Numbered from the stretch's first letter, positions 47,001-60,891 are shown. The stretch is DNA of 64,000 nt from Tachypleus tridentatus (GCF_004210375.1 NC_134829.1:28722034-28786033), one strand, 5' to 3'. Numbers and translations are program-made. Notes: a model not told the origin generated them from the sequence alone.

Positions 47001-50000
47001 ATATATCAGTTATATCCCCGTTTCCATAAAGTGTCGTGGTATTGTTAAAATGCCCCCTCGGCACTAGATACAGAAAATATGGTATGTTTAGTATATTACA
47101 CTTTACTTTCAAGTGTTAATTTCATTCTTTCTCCTTTCCCCCCTAACAAAACAACCAAGTTTTATTAGTACATTTCACGAGTTTGGTAGAATTCTAACGC
47201 CCTTCATACACAAATAGAATGCTTTATGAAAACTTTGCACATACCAGCAGAGGTTCAACACTGTGTGAAGTACAGAGTGCAAATGACAAAGCATCAACTT
47301 CCATACACAAAAAAATTAAAACCAAAATAGTTAAGTTTAGTATTTCTAATAGTGCACAAACGAGCAGTAATTCTGTGTCTTAATAACTAAACACAAGACG
47401 TGACATTTCATACTAAAAGTATGGATCCCGAGTTAAGCTAAAACCACACACACACGTTACCAATAGCGCATTAAGCAAACAGGACAGGAATAGTTTCTTA
47501 GGATTCTACATAAATCAGTTAACTTCTGCAGTCACCAGAATGCAATATCAAAAGAGGATCATTAGCATCTCCTACCATTAACACCTTTATTTTACTAGAT
47601 TTCTACTAAAACATAATCAGTATACAAGACGTCGTTAGGAATATTTGCAAACTTTCATTTGTTTATCATTGAAATTACTGGAGGTTACTATTTATGACCA
47701 GAAGCACGTGACGCATCAAGAGCCTTACGTCAGCTCACGAGAATCATTCACATGGAATTTCTTTGTAGGAGTCAAATGATTTCATTCTATTTCCCATATT
47801 GTTCGATTTAACCAATCGCATCACTTATAACGTTGTGCAAATGCGATCTAACTAAAACTCAATTTAAAGCACAACAACCAAATTGTGGGCTGAAGATGAA
47901 ACAAATCGAACACAAAACTGTCTACTCTCAAGGTGATAAACAACAGAACTGACCTGATATGCAAATTAAAAACGTGACGTTCTCATTTCCGAAACTTCCG
48001 AATACCCTGTGCTTAACGAGTTTCACGCTGATATTAAAAACTCCAAAGCTAAATCGTTATCCTATTAACTAAAAACAAGTAACACCACAGCCACGCAAAC
48101 ACCTAGAAATACCTGTCAAAAGTTCAACTTAGTTCAAAGCTAGTGCACCACGTTACACGGGAAAATGTCAACATGTAAACACACTGACAGCCAACAAGCC
48201 ACTGTCCATTCTTTTTAAGCCAGAAAGGAATGAAACACTCGACCTGGATAGAGGTCATCTGCGGTTACGATAGTTTAACAGTAGTTAGGTATCTGGAATT
48301 GACTGTCTTCAGATGAGGAAAATGCAGTGAACGCAAGAGGTTTAATAAATGTTTAAATAATAAAAAAGACTAGCCAAGCCTCGCTTTTAATTCCGTTTCT
48401 AATAGACGTGACAGCCTATATGGATCAAGAGGTTTCTTGTTATGTATTATATTCACGTAATCACATCTTAGTGATTTTTGTTCACGTTCGGTTATTTAAC
48501 TGTTTGTTTTAGTTTTTGCCCCAGTCCTCACTAGTGTATTTATTTATTTACCTGAGGGTGAGCTAATCCCACCCACAGTGATATTTAAACTAAACAATTA
48601 TTAAAAGTTAAATAACGTCACAAATAAACCCAAAAGTTCAAAAACCAAACTGGTAAGCCTGGTTAAAAAATACAGGTTTGAGAAAAGTACCATTCGGTAG
48701 ATTTCTCATATATTACAATGTTAGGAAGTGTCATAAAAAAATTTAAAATTTAATTTTCGTACAAAAAGGCGATAGATTTTGTTGCTGTTTTTACAGTAAA
48801 AAAACATAACCAGTACGGGTGGGGTGGGGGGCTGAGAGCTTGAATCTAAGTCAGACATACTTGTGGAGATCGTAATCACGTGAGGCGAAAAGTGTTAACA
48901 TAATACAGCGTCAAGTAAAAATTGGATCAGAAACACAAAATGAGGAAAGCTCGTGCACACTGTCACGTGAAATATTCATACACACGCAGGTCTCATCACG
49001 TGTTACAGTTTGACCGTGATCCACACGAACTACTTGGGGCCCAAGGACAGTGAAGCCCAAGTTTCCATAAACACAAGTATGGTATCTAAAAGCAGTAGTC
49101 AAGTTAAAGCTTTCGACTAAACTATTAACACGAAACACAGAAACTGTTGCGTAAGTAATTCAGTCACTTCCTCCACGCTGTTTCTAATTATGGACAACCA
49201 TTAACTCAAATTAGCCAGGAAAAAGTTTTGAAGTGAGAAAGGAGAGAACTAGTGAGCAAAATAGTAATGATTTGTGCTCTAAAGAAATGTAAAAATAGAG
49301 AGAGAAAGAGAGGTTTGAATTACATAACAGTACCGTGTCGTCTGTCCATGTACCTACTTCACAGGATGTGACCGGATCGTCACCAAAATTGGTATGGAGG
49401 TCCATAAGGTTTGCATAGGTGTACAAACAAATTCAGTTTTGCATATTTTTCGGTTTTGTTTTTGTGGTTTTTATGGGCGTTTTCATAATTATATACAAGG
49501 GAAGCAACTTTGTCCTAAAATAACCCTTAAGTCATTAATTTACACAACTTCCGTCCAGGGAACGAGTACTCTAGCTAAAACTATACATTCACGATTATCG
49601 TAAGTTTATTAGTGACTTGATAAACAAGAAAGCCATAGATCGTATGTTGTTTTTCGCAAATCTATGTTATACAAATATTAAATAAAACGACCTTAAAACA
49701 GTTACGCAAGACTAGTTTTTCCAATAGGAAGTTTGTTTTTATTTCAAAACTAATACTGAACAAGTCATTCTTAACTGGTTATTAACTATGAATTTGCACA
49801 GTAGACAAAACTTCGTAAACAACTTGCTAAAACTGGTTACAAACACACGGACATAACATCGTAAACAACTTAAGTTCCCTGTTCAATAACCTTTAACAAA
49901 TATGACACGTCGTCACCTACGAGTACCTCGAGATACCCAGTTCATTTTTTTTTTTTGTTATCCACTGAATTATAGGAAGAATCGTTTTACCAAAGCAGAG

Positions 50001-51280
50001 CCGTTTTTTTTTTTTTTTTAAGGAGATGGGTGGCATAATAATAATAAAAATACTTAAAATACTTTTACTGGTTTCCGATACGGACGAATATTTTGAACAC
50101 ATCTAATTAAAAGTTTACACAAATTTAGAATTATTATAACTGTGTAAGGAAAGCATTAGGGGGGGATGGAGCGTGCCCACTCAAAGTATATGGAAGCGAT
50201 GCCACTGCGCGAGTATTATTAAACGAACGGAGACAGGGGGAAGCTAACATACCATCAATGGCAAAAGGTTCAGCCATAACGTCTACGTAAATGCACTCCA
50301 CCCCCCCCCTCACAAAAGCTGAGATCAGCATTTAAAATAACCTTGGTTTGAATACGTGAAGAAATTTAGAACAATATCTACCCGTTTGTGAAAAGTTCAT
50401 TTGTATAGCTTCATTCAATTATTATTATTATTTACATAACAGTCTACGTATCAATTTTACAACACCTGCATATTGAGAGCCAGAAATCTTTCAGGGTTCA
50501 TGTTAACATTAAAATAAGATATAAAAGTCAGTTTGCGAAAATCAAACGTGTAATTATCATGAAACTTAACGTTATGAACACGATTTTTCTCGGATAAAAC
50601 CTGGGCCTATAAAATTAAATATTCGCCGAGAAAACATTGACTTAATACACCCACCGAATATCGGTAATACTTTGTTAGCTCATCTTGTTATTACTAGTAT
50701 CACTTCACACTAAACATTCCAACTTGCTAGGTATTAGTTTCCATGTGTATCTACCAACTGGAATATTAAAGTCATAATCGCGTTCAAACATTAATAGAAT
50801 ATCAGATTATACAATGTATCTATATTTGACGCATTCGTCACAGTACGATAAACTTTCTTGCATGTTGTATTACAAGGGCCATTCATCAACAATTTAATTC
50901 AAATCGAAGTAAGTTCTCTTTAATACAAAATGCTTAGTTATTGTGAACGAATTTAGGACTATTTATAAAGTAATTACTTTAACGTCTGGCTTCCTCTGCC
51001 AGCTTTTCTTAGGCATCACACACCATTAACACAATCTTGTACATTATTTACATAATATAGGTTAATATTCTCATGCATTTTAAAGTACAAATCTGTGCAC
51101 TGTTAATATTACATAATCTTACCCATTTGAAACAGATTCAGATGCAGGAACAAGCAGAGATGGAAGTTGAACAAATAATACTATAGCAGGTTCTGCAAAC
51201 AGCTGAACTACATAAAAGTTTAATATTCTACTGCCACAAGAGAAACCAAACTTTTTAACTGCATGAAATGTGTACAAGCT
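44048..51280. other. Glycogenin 5' flank and intergenic DNA, no gene supported
   Basis: The acceptor at 44048-44049 implies an upstream non-coding exon and promoter. CpG-containing DNA at about 45.5-45.65 kb is one candidate place, without a clear core promoter. Frames at 46263-46484, 48911-49138, 49211-49426 and 50134-50331 are unrecognised. Homopolymer runs at 49946-49956 and 50005-50020 (T). Confidence 0.45.
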
Positions 51281-51299
51281 TGATGAAAGAATGGTCAAT

Positions 51300-52050
51300 C
51301 AATCATTTAAGTTTACTAATGATAAAGGTCTTAGGTATTCCTGGCCGTGAAGACGATAGTGCTACTTTACAAAATAAATTAATTTAGCGAGACGGACAAA
51401 CAACTTTTAGATAGGTTTTGATCACGATAAATGCAAGATATTGCACGTGGGTTATAGTCTGAATGGAAATAATCTGAAACAATGTCATGGAAGTAGGATG
51501 CTGGTGTAATAACTGAAGTCTCTTAAGCTATCTAAGCAGTGTACTGTTGTCAGTTGTAGGGCAAATATGATTTTTTAGGTTGTATCTACAGAAATAATGA
51601 ATACAAGTCTAAAATGGTCATTCTGTTGTATACGTCACTTGATTGACCATGTTTTGGCTATTGTGTTCAGTTCTGGACATCTTACCTTAGGAAAGACAGA
51701 TTGTTGGAAAAGGTTTAAAGAAGGATTACCAAGGTAATACTTGGGGTTGTCATAGGAGAGATTAAATCCGTAAAAAGGTTTCTTCTTAAAAAAGTTAGGA
51801 TCTGATTGTAGCTTTAAGATTGCAAAAGGAAGTTATAATGTTGATGCATCAACATTTTTCGTACTTCACGAGATAATTATAGAACTAGGAGAAATTTAGA
51901 GAAAGCAAACGTTTTCAGCTAAGACTATTTATGAAATTCGGTGGTGTGGCCTATAGCATAAGTTGTCTTCGAATGTTGTGGAAGTAGTAAATTTGAGCGA
52001 GTTTAAAGCTTGATATATACAGGAATGATAAACTGTTTAAATGTTTAAAC
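51300..52050 (+). pseudogene. CR1-type LINE 3' fragment
   Basis: Broken frames give FDHDKCKILHVGYSLNGNN (family: FNVDKCKVMHVGYNNPN) and, further on, HLTLRKDRLLEKV, RDNYRTRRNLEKANVFS and the degraded W.SLP tail region, in the order found at the 3' end of CR1-like ORF2. Multiple stops. No intact reverse-transcriptase core. Confidence 0.7.
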
Positions 52051-52059
52051 TTATTTATT

Positions 52060-55000
52060 TAATACCTTTAATTTGACTTAAGAGGATAGGACAGCTAATA
52101 TGAAGCAACAATTACCATGTGTACCTACATAAAATTTGTAGAGCTATTAACAGAACGTAGATGAGTGTTGTAATAATAATAATAATAGTAGTATAAAAAT
52201 CGAGCGAGTTAAAGGTATTTGTACCCAAAATATACCTATGAACTGACGGCGTCACTCTGATATCGACAAGTCAGTGTAAAATAACATTCGTGTGAAGAAA
52301 AACTTGTCCTTTGTACATAATTACATTTCTATTAAACCAGAATTTTTGAAATGTATATTTTTTCTTTCAGTGTCCCCGTATATTATATCTTCTGTTTACT
52401 CTCCTCTATCACGCACTGTCGCTAAGTCAGCAATGTAGGGTAAAATGAATATTTGATAACTGATATACATAAATCCCTTACTCAGTATCACCGACACCAC
52501 CGGTGCATGTAAACTATACTCACGATACACTCGTACATTTGATTCTAAAACACCTGACAATTTAATGTACTTTAATCTTTAGACATATCTCGTTTACCCT
52601 TAATTGACCAATTATTGAAATTACACCAGCACGCATCTAGTTTACCTTAAAAACAAAAGTGCTTGGATCTCAGATAAACAGTAATAGCATTAGTTAAGTA
52701 CTAGAACGGTTGAAAAGACCGTTCGCAGATGCGAACATAAAAATAGGCGTTCGCTTGGTTATTCCGAAGGACGTATCTACAAAGCACCATGGCACTTATC
52801 AGGTTACCGGCAACGCGTGCGTAGTTACTTTTAAGTAACATTTTCACGTGGAAGTTTCCAGTACGATATCTGTAGCAAACAAAGATGGAGTCGTGCAAAC
52901 TATTAACATCCATGCCGAAGGAGTGCTTCCACGCTATAATAAAGGGCTCGAGTCAACAGCATTGAGATGACATTTTTTAAAAAATTATTTTTAACACTTT
53001 ATACTTTTGTTCTTAATACAGCAAGTTCTATTACTTCATGAATTAGTCAGTGCCAAATAGGATACAACAGAGAAGAGTGTTGGTCTAAGGCTGAATTTAT
53101 ATAAATTTCACAATCAACTATCATCCACAATTATCGTGTAAACAAGACTAAATGAAGTTAAATTTTAAGTCATTCACAAATAACAATTACGGCAATGATT
53201 AATAATTATATTTTAATACATTTATTTATAATACTTATTTCATTTACTATCGTACAAGATATGTCATTTCGTTTACCATGAAGTTCTAAATGTGACTAAT
53301 GATTAAAATTTAAATATGTCACACTGACCAGAAAATTTTCACTAAGTCATCTCTTTCACTACAGAACATTAACAGTTAAGTTTTAGTCCACTTTCTTACC
53401 GATCGAGTGAGATATGGGTTGTTTAACTATTTTTATTTTAAATATAGAGTATTTATCATTAACTGCAGTTATTGTGATTGCGTTAACTTCAGAATGGTAT
53501 AAAACCAGAATTCATAGGGCATGTTTATTTAGACTTAACGATGGAAAACGGACAACCAACAAGCGAAAAGCAGCGGTTAACTACATCTCAAATGGCCCTG
53601 GGGCAAAACCTTTGTTGCGCCGCCCAAATAACATCCTGTTAGAATACTTTCCCCTCAAATCTATAATACTCAAAACAATTTTAGCCCAACCAATAACTTT
53701 CGACATTTTATAATAATGTTTAAATTCTGAAATACCTAGAAAGAAACCAGTTTTTTTTAGGAACCCTAAGGTAAGTTGCTCCACCTATTGCTAAGCCACG
53801 AGCTAGGTGATCCGAAGCCTTGCGAAGGAGGCCGTACGCTACCTCAGACGAAAACGCCTTGCGTGCATTTTGTGAACAAATTTAACACTTAATATAAAAT
53901 CCACTTACAAAACTGTACAGTATAGTGCTATTAAGAAATTAAATTTTTCAGAAAAATTATATTACTTCAAACATTAAACATTTTAATAAATGGATTCAGC
54001 GAAAGAAACGCATAGAAGTTGAAGCTGGAAATTTTGAATTTTTTAAAGTAAATCAGATTTTGGTATAGTATTAAAATATAAATACAGAGTGGATTGTATG
54101 AAACGTTAACATTGTGCTTATTTTAGTCAAATGTTTCTATTTCAAAACTAAAATAAAACCTTAAATAACGTGAAAGAAAGTGTTATATACATTAAACAAT
54201 ATATAAACTAATATTTTCGAATTTTTAAACCGAAATAGATTTAACTCTCACCAAATTATAAGGCTTGTTCGTTGTCTACCATCTATGTATGGCTTATCAC
54301 TTCTGAAAATTTTCAAATTTGGGTTGATTTAGCAATAGTTCTTAGAAATTACTATTATTACCACTGCAATAAAGCATCTTCACCAAACCATATACTACCG
54401 GTTTCTTAATACAGTAATAACGATTAATGTATATCAGATAATCCACCTTAAATAATAGCCTGTTGACTCAGAAAATTAAACTAATTACCGATGAATCAAA
54501 TTGCAAGAAACAATTCACTTATTATCTAGCCCATTAAAATTCCATCTTTCTTACGATTTCAATTTTTCGCCCAATATAGGTTTATTAATATTTCTATTTC
54601 CTTTCTTTTAATATTTATGACACATTATCACTTTCTCGTACGAATACTAATAAATGAAAAAGTACGTCTCAATAAAGACTGCGATTCTACAATTTACAAG
54701 AAAGGTAGTATCCGAATGTATTAGAAGTACACCGCCAAGAAACTAATTTGAGTAGTTGAAAGATTCGGGGTGAAGTCTATCGTATACATTACGATTACGA
54801 CAAAACACGGCTTTTGAACAAACCTGATATCCATAATAGCAAAATGTGGTCTCAAACGTATTGGTTAGAGAAGAAATATCACTCCCATTCTACGTGTTAA
54901 TAAGAATCGGCCAACTTCATTGACAAAAGTTTAGAGGTTTGACCTTGGTGAAGTTAAGGAACACTAGCATGTTATACAGGGAGATATAATCTAGAATATA

Positions 55001-55940
55001 AGTAACTATGGCACAATTTTTTTCTAATATTAAACTAAAAAAATATTCAAATGAAACCAAGCTATTTACAAGTACTTTGCTAGTTGCAAACTGTTACAAT
55101 CGCGTATTCTCTATTTCTTCTCAACTTCTTTGACTGGATTTCACACTTAACAAGAGCTCCAACCTCAAAAACTAACAGACCTATAGCGATCCCGCGACTT
55201 GTGCAAAATTATGCAAATTACGTTTCTCAAAGCGCCCTCTAAACAAAGATGTAAAAAGGAAAACTATTTTATTTTACCTCCATAAATTTATTTGCAAAAC
55301 AAGAATCAACTAAAGTCTCAATAAATTTCTTCTTGTTAACAATTACATTAAGGAATTAAAATTTTACGTTGCAACAGGAAACAAATAAACAACAACAACA
55401 AAATCTTGAATGCTATAGCACTATAAAACTAACATATGATGAGTAAAAAAATACAAAACCCTCAGAAATAACTACGAAAACGAATTAATTAAAGACGTCT
55501 TTTTTGAACAAAATAAAAATAACATAATAACAAAAAAGTGAAACAAAGTTTTTATTGTACACATATATTGTGGACTCATCTATCCTGAAGTTGGAACTGA
55601 CAATGCATCAAAAATATGTTCCAATTATAGAAAACTTCTTAAGAAATCAGATATTTAGAAAGTTTACCAAAAATAAATATATCACATGGAAAGTACTGAA
55701 TAAATATTTTACGAGAGATTTATCCTTTTGATTGTCGAGAAAACACGCTTTTTATTACTGTAAATATTTTAACTTTTATTGTTTTAATTAATTATTTTGT
55801 TCTTAATCCAACGTTTTGGAGCAAATGGGGCCTACTGGTCCATTTTGCCTGTTCCATCCTCTAAGTAAACTAAAACTATTAATAAATACATGTTTAAAAA
55901 ATCAAGCCAGCACTTATTATTCACATACTTACTCAGCTTT
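52060..55940. other. Intergenic, no feature seen
   Basis: AT-rich with no recognised coding, RNA or transposon signal. Frames at 52701-52913 (minus), 53414-53713 (plus) and 53581-53784 (minus) lack domains. Confidence 0.5.
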
Positions 55941-55951
55941 CTCTTAAACTT

Positions 55952-56057
55952 GTCTCCCGCTAGTACACCGGTATATCTATGGATTGACAACGCTAAAATC
56001 AGGGGCTCGATTCCCTTCGGTGGGCTCGGCTTTGCTATAAGAAAACACACAAACACA
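55952..56057 (+). mobile_element. SINE-B copy
   Basis: Starts GTCTCCCGCTAGTACACCGG, then GACAACGCTAAAATCAGGG, a GGCTCGATTCCC B box, GGTGGGCTCGGCTTTGCTAT and an ACACACAAACAC tail. About 15 bp of the body (the CAGATAGCCCGATGT block) is deleted relative to 58845. Confidence 0.8.
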
Positions 56058-56179
56058 CTTCTCTTGAGCTCCCTCAAATTTACTTCCATCACGATATCCC
56101 TAAGATCATCTAAAATTTATATTTGTGTACCCTAGTTCTACTATTTTCACAATTAAATATAAAAAAATGATGTATCAAC

Positions 56180-57110
56180 ACTATAAATTCCATTTAACAT
56201 TTTAATCGCCGCAATCAGATCCTCTCTGTCTCTCTCTTTTTTCTTCAAGATAAAACGATTTGAGATATTTCAACCTCTCCTCATATGACAAGTCCTACAT
56301 CCAAAGCACCATTCCAGTGATTCTTTCCAACGATTCAATGTCCTTCCTAAGGTAAGGAGCCCAAGATTGAACACAATACTTTAAATGTGGCCTAACAAGT
56401 GACTTATACAAAAGAAATTACAATCTCTTTAGATTTGTATTCAAGATTTATGTAGATACAACGTAAAATCTTATTTACCCTACCACGTGCAACAGCACAG
56501 TGCTTGTATAGCCTTAAAGACTGATCCACCATTACACCAAGACACCTTTCTTTCATGACACTGTTAAAGTTATACCCATCCAAATTATACTTATAATTCA
56601 AATTGTGATAATCTACATGCACTACCTTGCATTTATTACAGTTTAAAACCCATTTACCATTTATTTGTCCAACTCACTAGTGATTTAAATGACTTTGTAA
56701 ATGAACAGCATCCACTTCACATATAGCAGCACCCAAGACCTTTAAGTAATTTATTGACCATTCCTTCATCTGTGCCATTTATACAAATAAAAAAGAGCAG
56801 AGGTTCTAAAACTGAGGTCTGAGGTATCCCACATGGATTAATGTAATGAGACTGATTGAGCTGCATTTGTAACAACCTCCAGCTTTCTTTTATCCAGCCA
56901 CTCTTCAGTCCATTTTGCTACCTAATCTCCAACACCTGTGGAAATGTTTGTTTTTTACAAGCCTTTTATGTATCATCTTGTTAAATGCTTTCTATAAATC
57001 TAGATACACTAAATCTACACACTTTCCTTCATCTATATAAGCAGCAACCTTTTCAAAGAATGTCAAAATATTTTCCCTTAGTGAAACTATGTTGACTGCC
57101 TAATAATATT
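56180..57110 (-). pseudogene. CR1-type LINE reverse transcriptase pseudogene
   Basis: The longest LINE remnant here. On the minus strand, in order: FFEKVAAYIDEGKCVDLVYL, KAFNKMIHKRL, then VVHVDYHNLNYKYNLDGYN, ERCLGVMVDQSLRLYKHCAV, ILRCIYINLEYKSKEIV, and REDLIAAIKMLNGIYS at the end. These are consecutive CR1-like ORF2 segments. The FADDT catalytic block cannot be read and several stops and frameshifts are present. Frame 56622-56404 is the best-preserved stretch. Confidence 0.88.
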
Positions 57111-57171
57111 CTAAACTAATGTAATTGACTTTCTGAGGCATCTTTTATCGGACTTTTAAAACTTTTCCCAC

Positions 57172-57230
57172 AATGGGTTATTTGTGCTATGCCTACCACA
57201 GATATCAAAACCCGATTTCTAGCGTTCATA
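57172..57230 (-). mobile_element. SINE-B fragment
   Basis: Minus-strand B-box region (ACCACAGATATCAAAACCCG on the plus strand) next to the LINE remnant; tail and head are missing. Confidence 0.5.
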
Positions 57231-57511
57231 ATAAAATACACATATTTATCTAACTAGTTTGAATACATTTAGGCTATTGCTCAAATTTTGTTTACTTACA
57301 GTTTTTTGAGAATATTTACCGCAAATTTATTCCCTTTTTGAGCAAAGCATTTTCTAATAATTAAAATAAAATATTCGTGTTTTCTACTTTAAAATTGTTT
57401 ATATATTTTTTTTGTTGTAAAAAGTCAAAAAGTACTTTTGTGGAATAGAATAATTCGAAGAAAATTAAAATTAACATCAAGAAAAAATTTCAGTAGTTTA
57501 TCTTTCACCTT

Positions 57512-57640
57512 TTCCCCGCACAGTGGTGCAGCAACATGTTTGCGGACTTACATAATTAAAAACCGGTTTCCAACACCCGTGGTGGGCAGAGCATAAACAA
57601 CCCATTGTGCAGCTTTGTGCTTACTTCCAAACAACCAATT
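57512..57640 (+). mobile_element. SINE-B copy
   Basis: CAGTGGTGCAGCAACATGTT, TGCGGACTTACATAATTAAA, a degraded B box, CCCGTGGTGGGCAGAGCATA, CCCATTGTGCAGCTTTGTG and a CCAAACAACC tail. Confidence 0.75.
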
Positions 57641-57881
57641 AAATTATTTGAACTTTAAATTCGTTGAAGTTCAAACACATGCAATATTTACTTCTTCCCT
57701 TCGTCTACCTAAGTTACTATGAGTGACAAACTGAATAAGTAAATTTGAAAAACAACAACAGATAAAATAATTTTTGTCAACGGGTATCTAACGCCTCTTT
57801 CCATTGGTTAGAGATAATAAAAGTTTAAACGAGTAACTTAAGAAATACGTACATATATAAGTATATTTTGATGAACGCTGT

Positions 57882-58150
57882 GGTTTGGTTTGTTTTGATT
57901 TTCGCGCAAAGCTACACGAGGGCTATCTGCGCTAGCCGCCCATAATTTAGCAATGTAAGACCAGAGGGAAGGCAACTAGTCATCACCACTCACTACCCAC
58001 TCTTGGACTACTCTTCTACCAACTAATAGTGGGATTGACCATCACTTTATAACGCCCCCACTGCTGAAACGGCGAGTGTGTTTGGTGTGACGGAGAGTCG
58101 AACCTGTGACCCTCAGATTACGAACCGAGTGCCTTAACTACTTGGCCTCT
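57882..58150 (-). mobile_element. SINE-A copy (near full-length)
   Basis: Tail side TTTCGCGCAAAGCTACACGA, then TTTAGCAATGTAAGACCAGA, ACTAATAGTGGGATTGACC, GAGTGTGTTTGGTGTGACGG, and the tRNA-like head with its B box near 58098-58110 on the minus strand. Confidence 0.88.
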
Positions 58151-58177
58151 AGAGTTGATACACAAAAATAAATAAAA

Positions 58178-58303
58178 CATCTGGTTGGTTTGTAATTAAG
58201 CACAAAGCTACACAAAGGGCTATTTGTACCCTGCCTACCACTGGTATCGAAACCCGGTTTTAAGGGGGTTTGAGTCTGCAGACATACCGCTGTGCTACTG
58301 GGA
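58178..58303 (-). mobile_element. SINE-B copy, reverse orientation, beside SINE-A
   Basis: GGTTTGTAATTAAGCACAAA tail side, CAAAGGGCTATTTGTACCCT, ACCACTGGTATCGAAACCCG (B box complement) and ACCGCTGTGCTACTGGG (A-box side). Confidence 0.78.
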
Positions 58304-58309
58304 GAGTGA

Positions 58310-58830
58310 AATATTGGGAAAATGTCTTTCTTGCTTTTTTCAAAATGATAGACGCTTCAGGTTAGAAACATTTAAATATTATAGATGCAGAGGGAAAACA
58401 AAATAGCAAATTATTCCCTTTACGCTGTAAAGTTAAACATGAAATACAAGACTCAGGGTTAGGTTAATGGCAGCGTAGTATTTTGGTAATAAGAGCTTAC
58501 GCTAAAAATTGAATTTCATTAAAGGTACACAGTCGTGTAGCTTTGTGTTTAAAAACTGACAAATAAAATAAAGAAATAAAACATTATGACTTCCAATAGC
58601 GATAAGTTGTGATAAATTTGTGTTTAGATAATAATTTTATGGATTTTATAAATTTAGTTTAACTTTGGACTTTTAAAATTATTTATTTTAGCTTGTCCAT
58701 AAGTTATGATTTAGTCGTTATTTTTGTATCATAGGTTTTTTGATGACATATTGTTGAAGTTGTGTTTTGACAATTAAAAGATCGAAAGAAAAGGTTTGAT
58801 CGTATCCAATCGCTTTAGAATCGTAAAACC
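58310..58830. other. Spacer between SINE copies, no feature seen
   Basis: AT-rich; no homology recognised. Confidence 0.5.
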
Positions 58831-58844
58831 GTTCCTGATATCAC

Positions 58845-58966
58845 GTGTCTCCCGCTGGTACAACGGTAAGTCTACGGATTTACAACGCTAAAATTAGGGA
58901 GTTCGATTTTCCTTGGTGGTTTCAGCAGATAACCCGATGTGGCTTTGCTATAAGAAAACACACACG
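58845..58966 (+). mobile_element. SINE-B copy (best-preserved)
   Basis: GTCTCCCGCTGGTACAACGG then TAAGTCTACGGATTTACAAC (A-box side), GAGTTCGATTTTCC (B box), AGCAGATAACCCGATGTGGC and TTTGCTATAAGAAAACACAC. The spacing of the two boxes fits a Pol III internal promoter of tRNA origin. Confidence 0.85.
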
Positions 58967-59210
58967 TTATTATGTAGGTAATATTTTAGCGATAAAAATT
59001 CTATTGAAGTCTTACTTCATAAACATTATATCTTTAGTAATTACAACTAATAAGTAAAACAATATTATATCGTTGTTGTTTCATCGATGGGTTCACTTTA
59101 AATTGTTTGTTGAAAGTAATTCAAAGCCCAGTCTGTTTAAAATATAACAAATTAGTGCATTTACACTTATAAATTAATGTAAATTGTCATATTTCTAAGC
59201 TACAAATGAT

Positions 59211-59481
59211 TGTTTGTTTTGAATTTTGCGCAAAGCTACTCGAGAGCTGTGTGTACTAGTCGTTCTTATTTTGCAGTGTAAGACCAGAGGGAAAGCAACT
59301 AGTCATCAACACCCACCGCCAACTCTTGGGCTACTCTTTTACCAACGAATAGTGGGATTGACCGTCACATTATAACGCCCTCACGACTGAAAGGGCGAGC
59401 ATGTTTGGTGCGACGGGGATGCGAACCCGTAATCCTCAGATTAAGAGTCGCACGCCTTAACACACTTGACCATGCCGGGCC
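59211..59481 (-). mobile_element. SINE-A copy (full-length, well preserved)
   Basis: Runs from the TGTTTGTTTTGAATTTTGCG tail to the GCCGGGCCGC head. The minus-strand head reads GGTTCGCATCCCCGTCGCA around the B box, with CGACTCTTAATCTGAGG in the anticodon-arm position. Best copy for defining family ends. Confidence 0.9.
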
Positions 59482-59879
59482 GCTACAAGTGACATTCAAA
59501 CCTTCTAACAATATTAGGATCTACGAATACTCAACTTGCTTATACAAAGTATCTCAATAAGTGAAATAGCAGAAAGCACAGATCAAAATACCTAAGGAAA
59601 ACACACTGACTGATTTAACTAACTCTACGCTTTATGGCTATCTCCTAATTATAATCTAGCTACAAATATAGAAGAAAGATCTGACGTCAATTTAGATGTT
59701 CTAGGCCTACCCTAACACTGTGCGCTCTCTAGTTAGCATAAAACTTACAATATTAAAAATATAGGTTACAATACTGACCCTGAAGTCCTTTGAATAACAA
59801 AAATGAAAAGTAATAAAAATTCACTATATTTTCTATTTACCAACTCTTTTGGCTTTCTCTCAAAGACCCTTGGAATGTC

Positions 59880-59970
59880 CTCTGATAGAATAGTGGTAAG
59901 TTTTATGTATGTACAAAATTAAAATCCGGATTTAGATTTTCCGCGATGGAAACAGCAGATAGCACAAACA
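59880..59970 (+). mobile_element. SINE-B copy (degraded)
   Basis: GATAGAATAGTGGTAAGTTT, TTTAGATTTTCCGCGATGG and AACAGCAGATAGCACAAAC keep the family order; both boxes are mutated. Confidence 0.55.
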
Positions 59971-59999
59971 AGTATATAAGTCCATGGTATAATGATGGA

Positions 60000-60480
60000 A
60001 TGGCTAATTGTCGCTAGCTGTCTTAACTCTGAAGGAGTTCTTTTTGGGTAGGTGGTTGGGTAAATCCACTGATGACTCCAACTTTGATGAAAGGCCAACT
60101 GAGCTACAAAGAACTTGCCAGTGGAAACTCAACGTGCTGAGGACCTCGGACTTCCTGTCCATCGTGATCATATTTAATATTGAACTGTCTATCATTTTTG
60201 TTTCTGTAAGTCACCCATTCATTATTTGTAGTGCAGCGTATGGTCCCTCATAACACATGCTTCACGTTTAGAGTTAATCCTTTTTTATGATGGGGAGTGT
60301 ACAGCCATATTGTGTCACCTTGAGAAAATACAATCTTATCAGCATTAATATCATAAAAGCATTTCAGTTTATCACTAGTTAATGTCTGTTTTTATTCCCG
60401 TTTGCCTTCTTTAACGTTGTAATTACAAGCATTCCACATTTCACCCATCTTATGGTTGTAATTCATCTCTATATCTCCAA
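60000..60480 (-). pseudogene. Ty3/gypsy integrase C-terminal remnant
   Basis: Minus-strand frames read FYDINADKIVFSQGDTIWLY, TPHHKKGLTLNVKHVL, GTIRCTTN, VTYRNKNDRQFNIKYDHDG and QHVEFPLASSL. This follows the Ty3/gypsy integrase tail (YDxxAxxxxFxxGDxVWLYxPxxKKGLSPKL..PWxGPY) in order. Stops interrupt it. No reverse transcriptase is seen nearby, so it is an orphan fragment distinct from the one at 25-27 kb. Confidence 0.75.
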
Positions 60481-60891
60481 CAGTTTCATCGATTTTGTGT
60501 CTATCCGAGCATTTAACAAAGATTTTAATTTCTACTTAAGTATATCTCTTTCTTTTAACTTCCTGCTATATTCTCCTTGACAATCATTTTTAACTTCCTG
60601 CTATCTTTCTTTTGATTTTCTCTTTCTTCGAATTTTCTTCTCATTCCTCCTGATTTTGTCTTAATAATTTCATTATTTCAATTAACATTTGAATCTCACT
60701 AAGTGATTTCGTAGTTGTTATCTTTAACTGTTAAAGCTCTATCTCAAATACATTCAAAAGTATATTTTATTTTCATCAAAATACTTCACGTCTGACAAAG
60801 TTATTGTATCACTGCTCTTTTGATGGTGGTTTCTTTCAAGTTATCTGGTGAAAATAATTCCAAGATCAATTTTCTTATTCTCGACCCACAC

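Noticed and set aside
49917-50331. Frames near homopolymer runs, including a stretch framed by G/C tracts at 50157-50311
   Set aside because: Frames depend on low-complexity runs and resemble no known protein.
53414-53784. Overlapping 99- and 67-codon frames on opposite strands
   Set aside because: No domain, splice signal or codon bias; surrounding DNA has no gene evidence.
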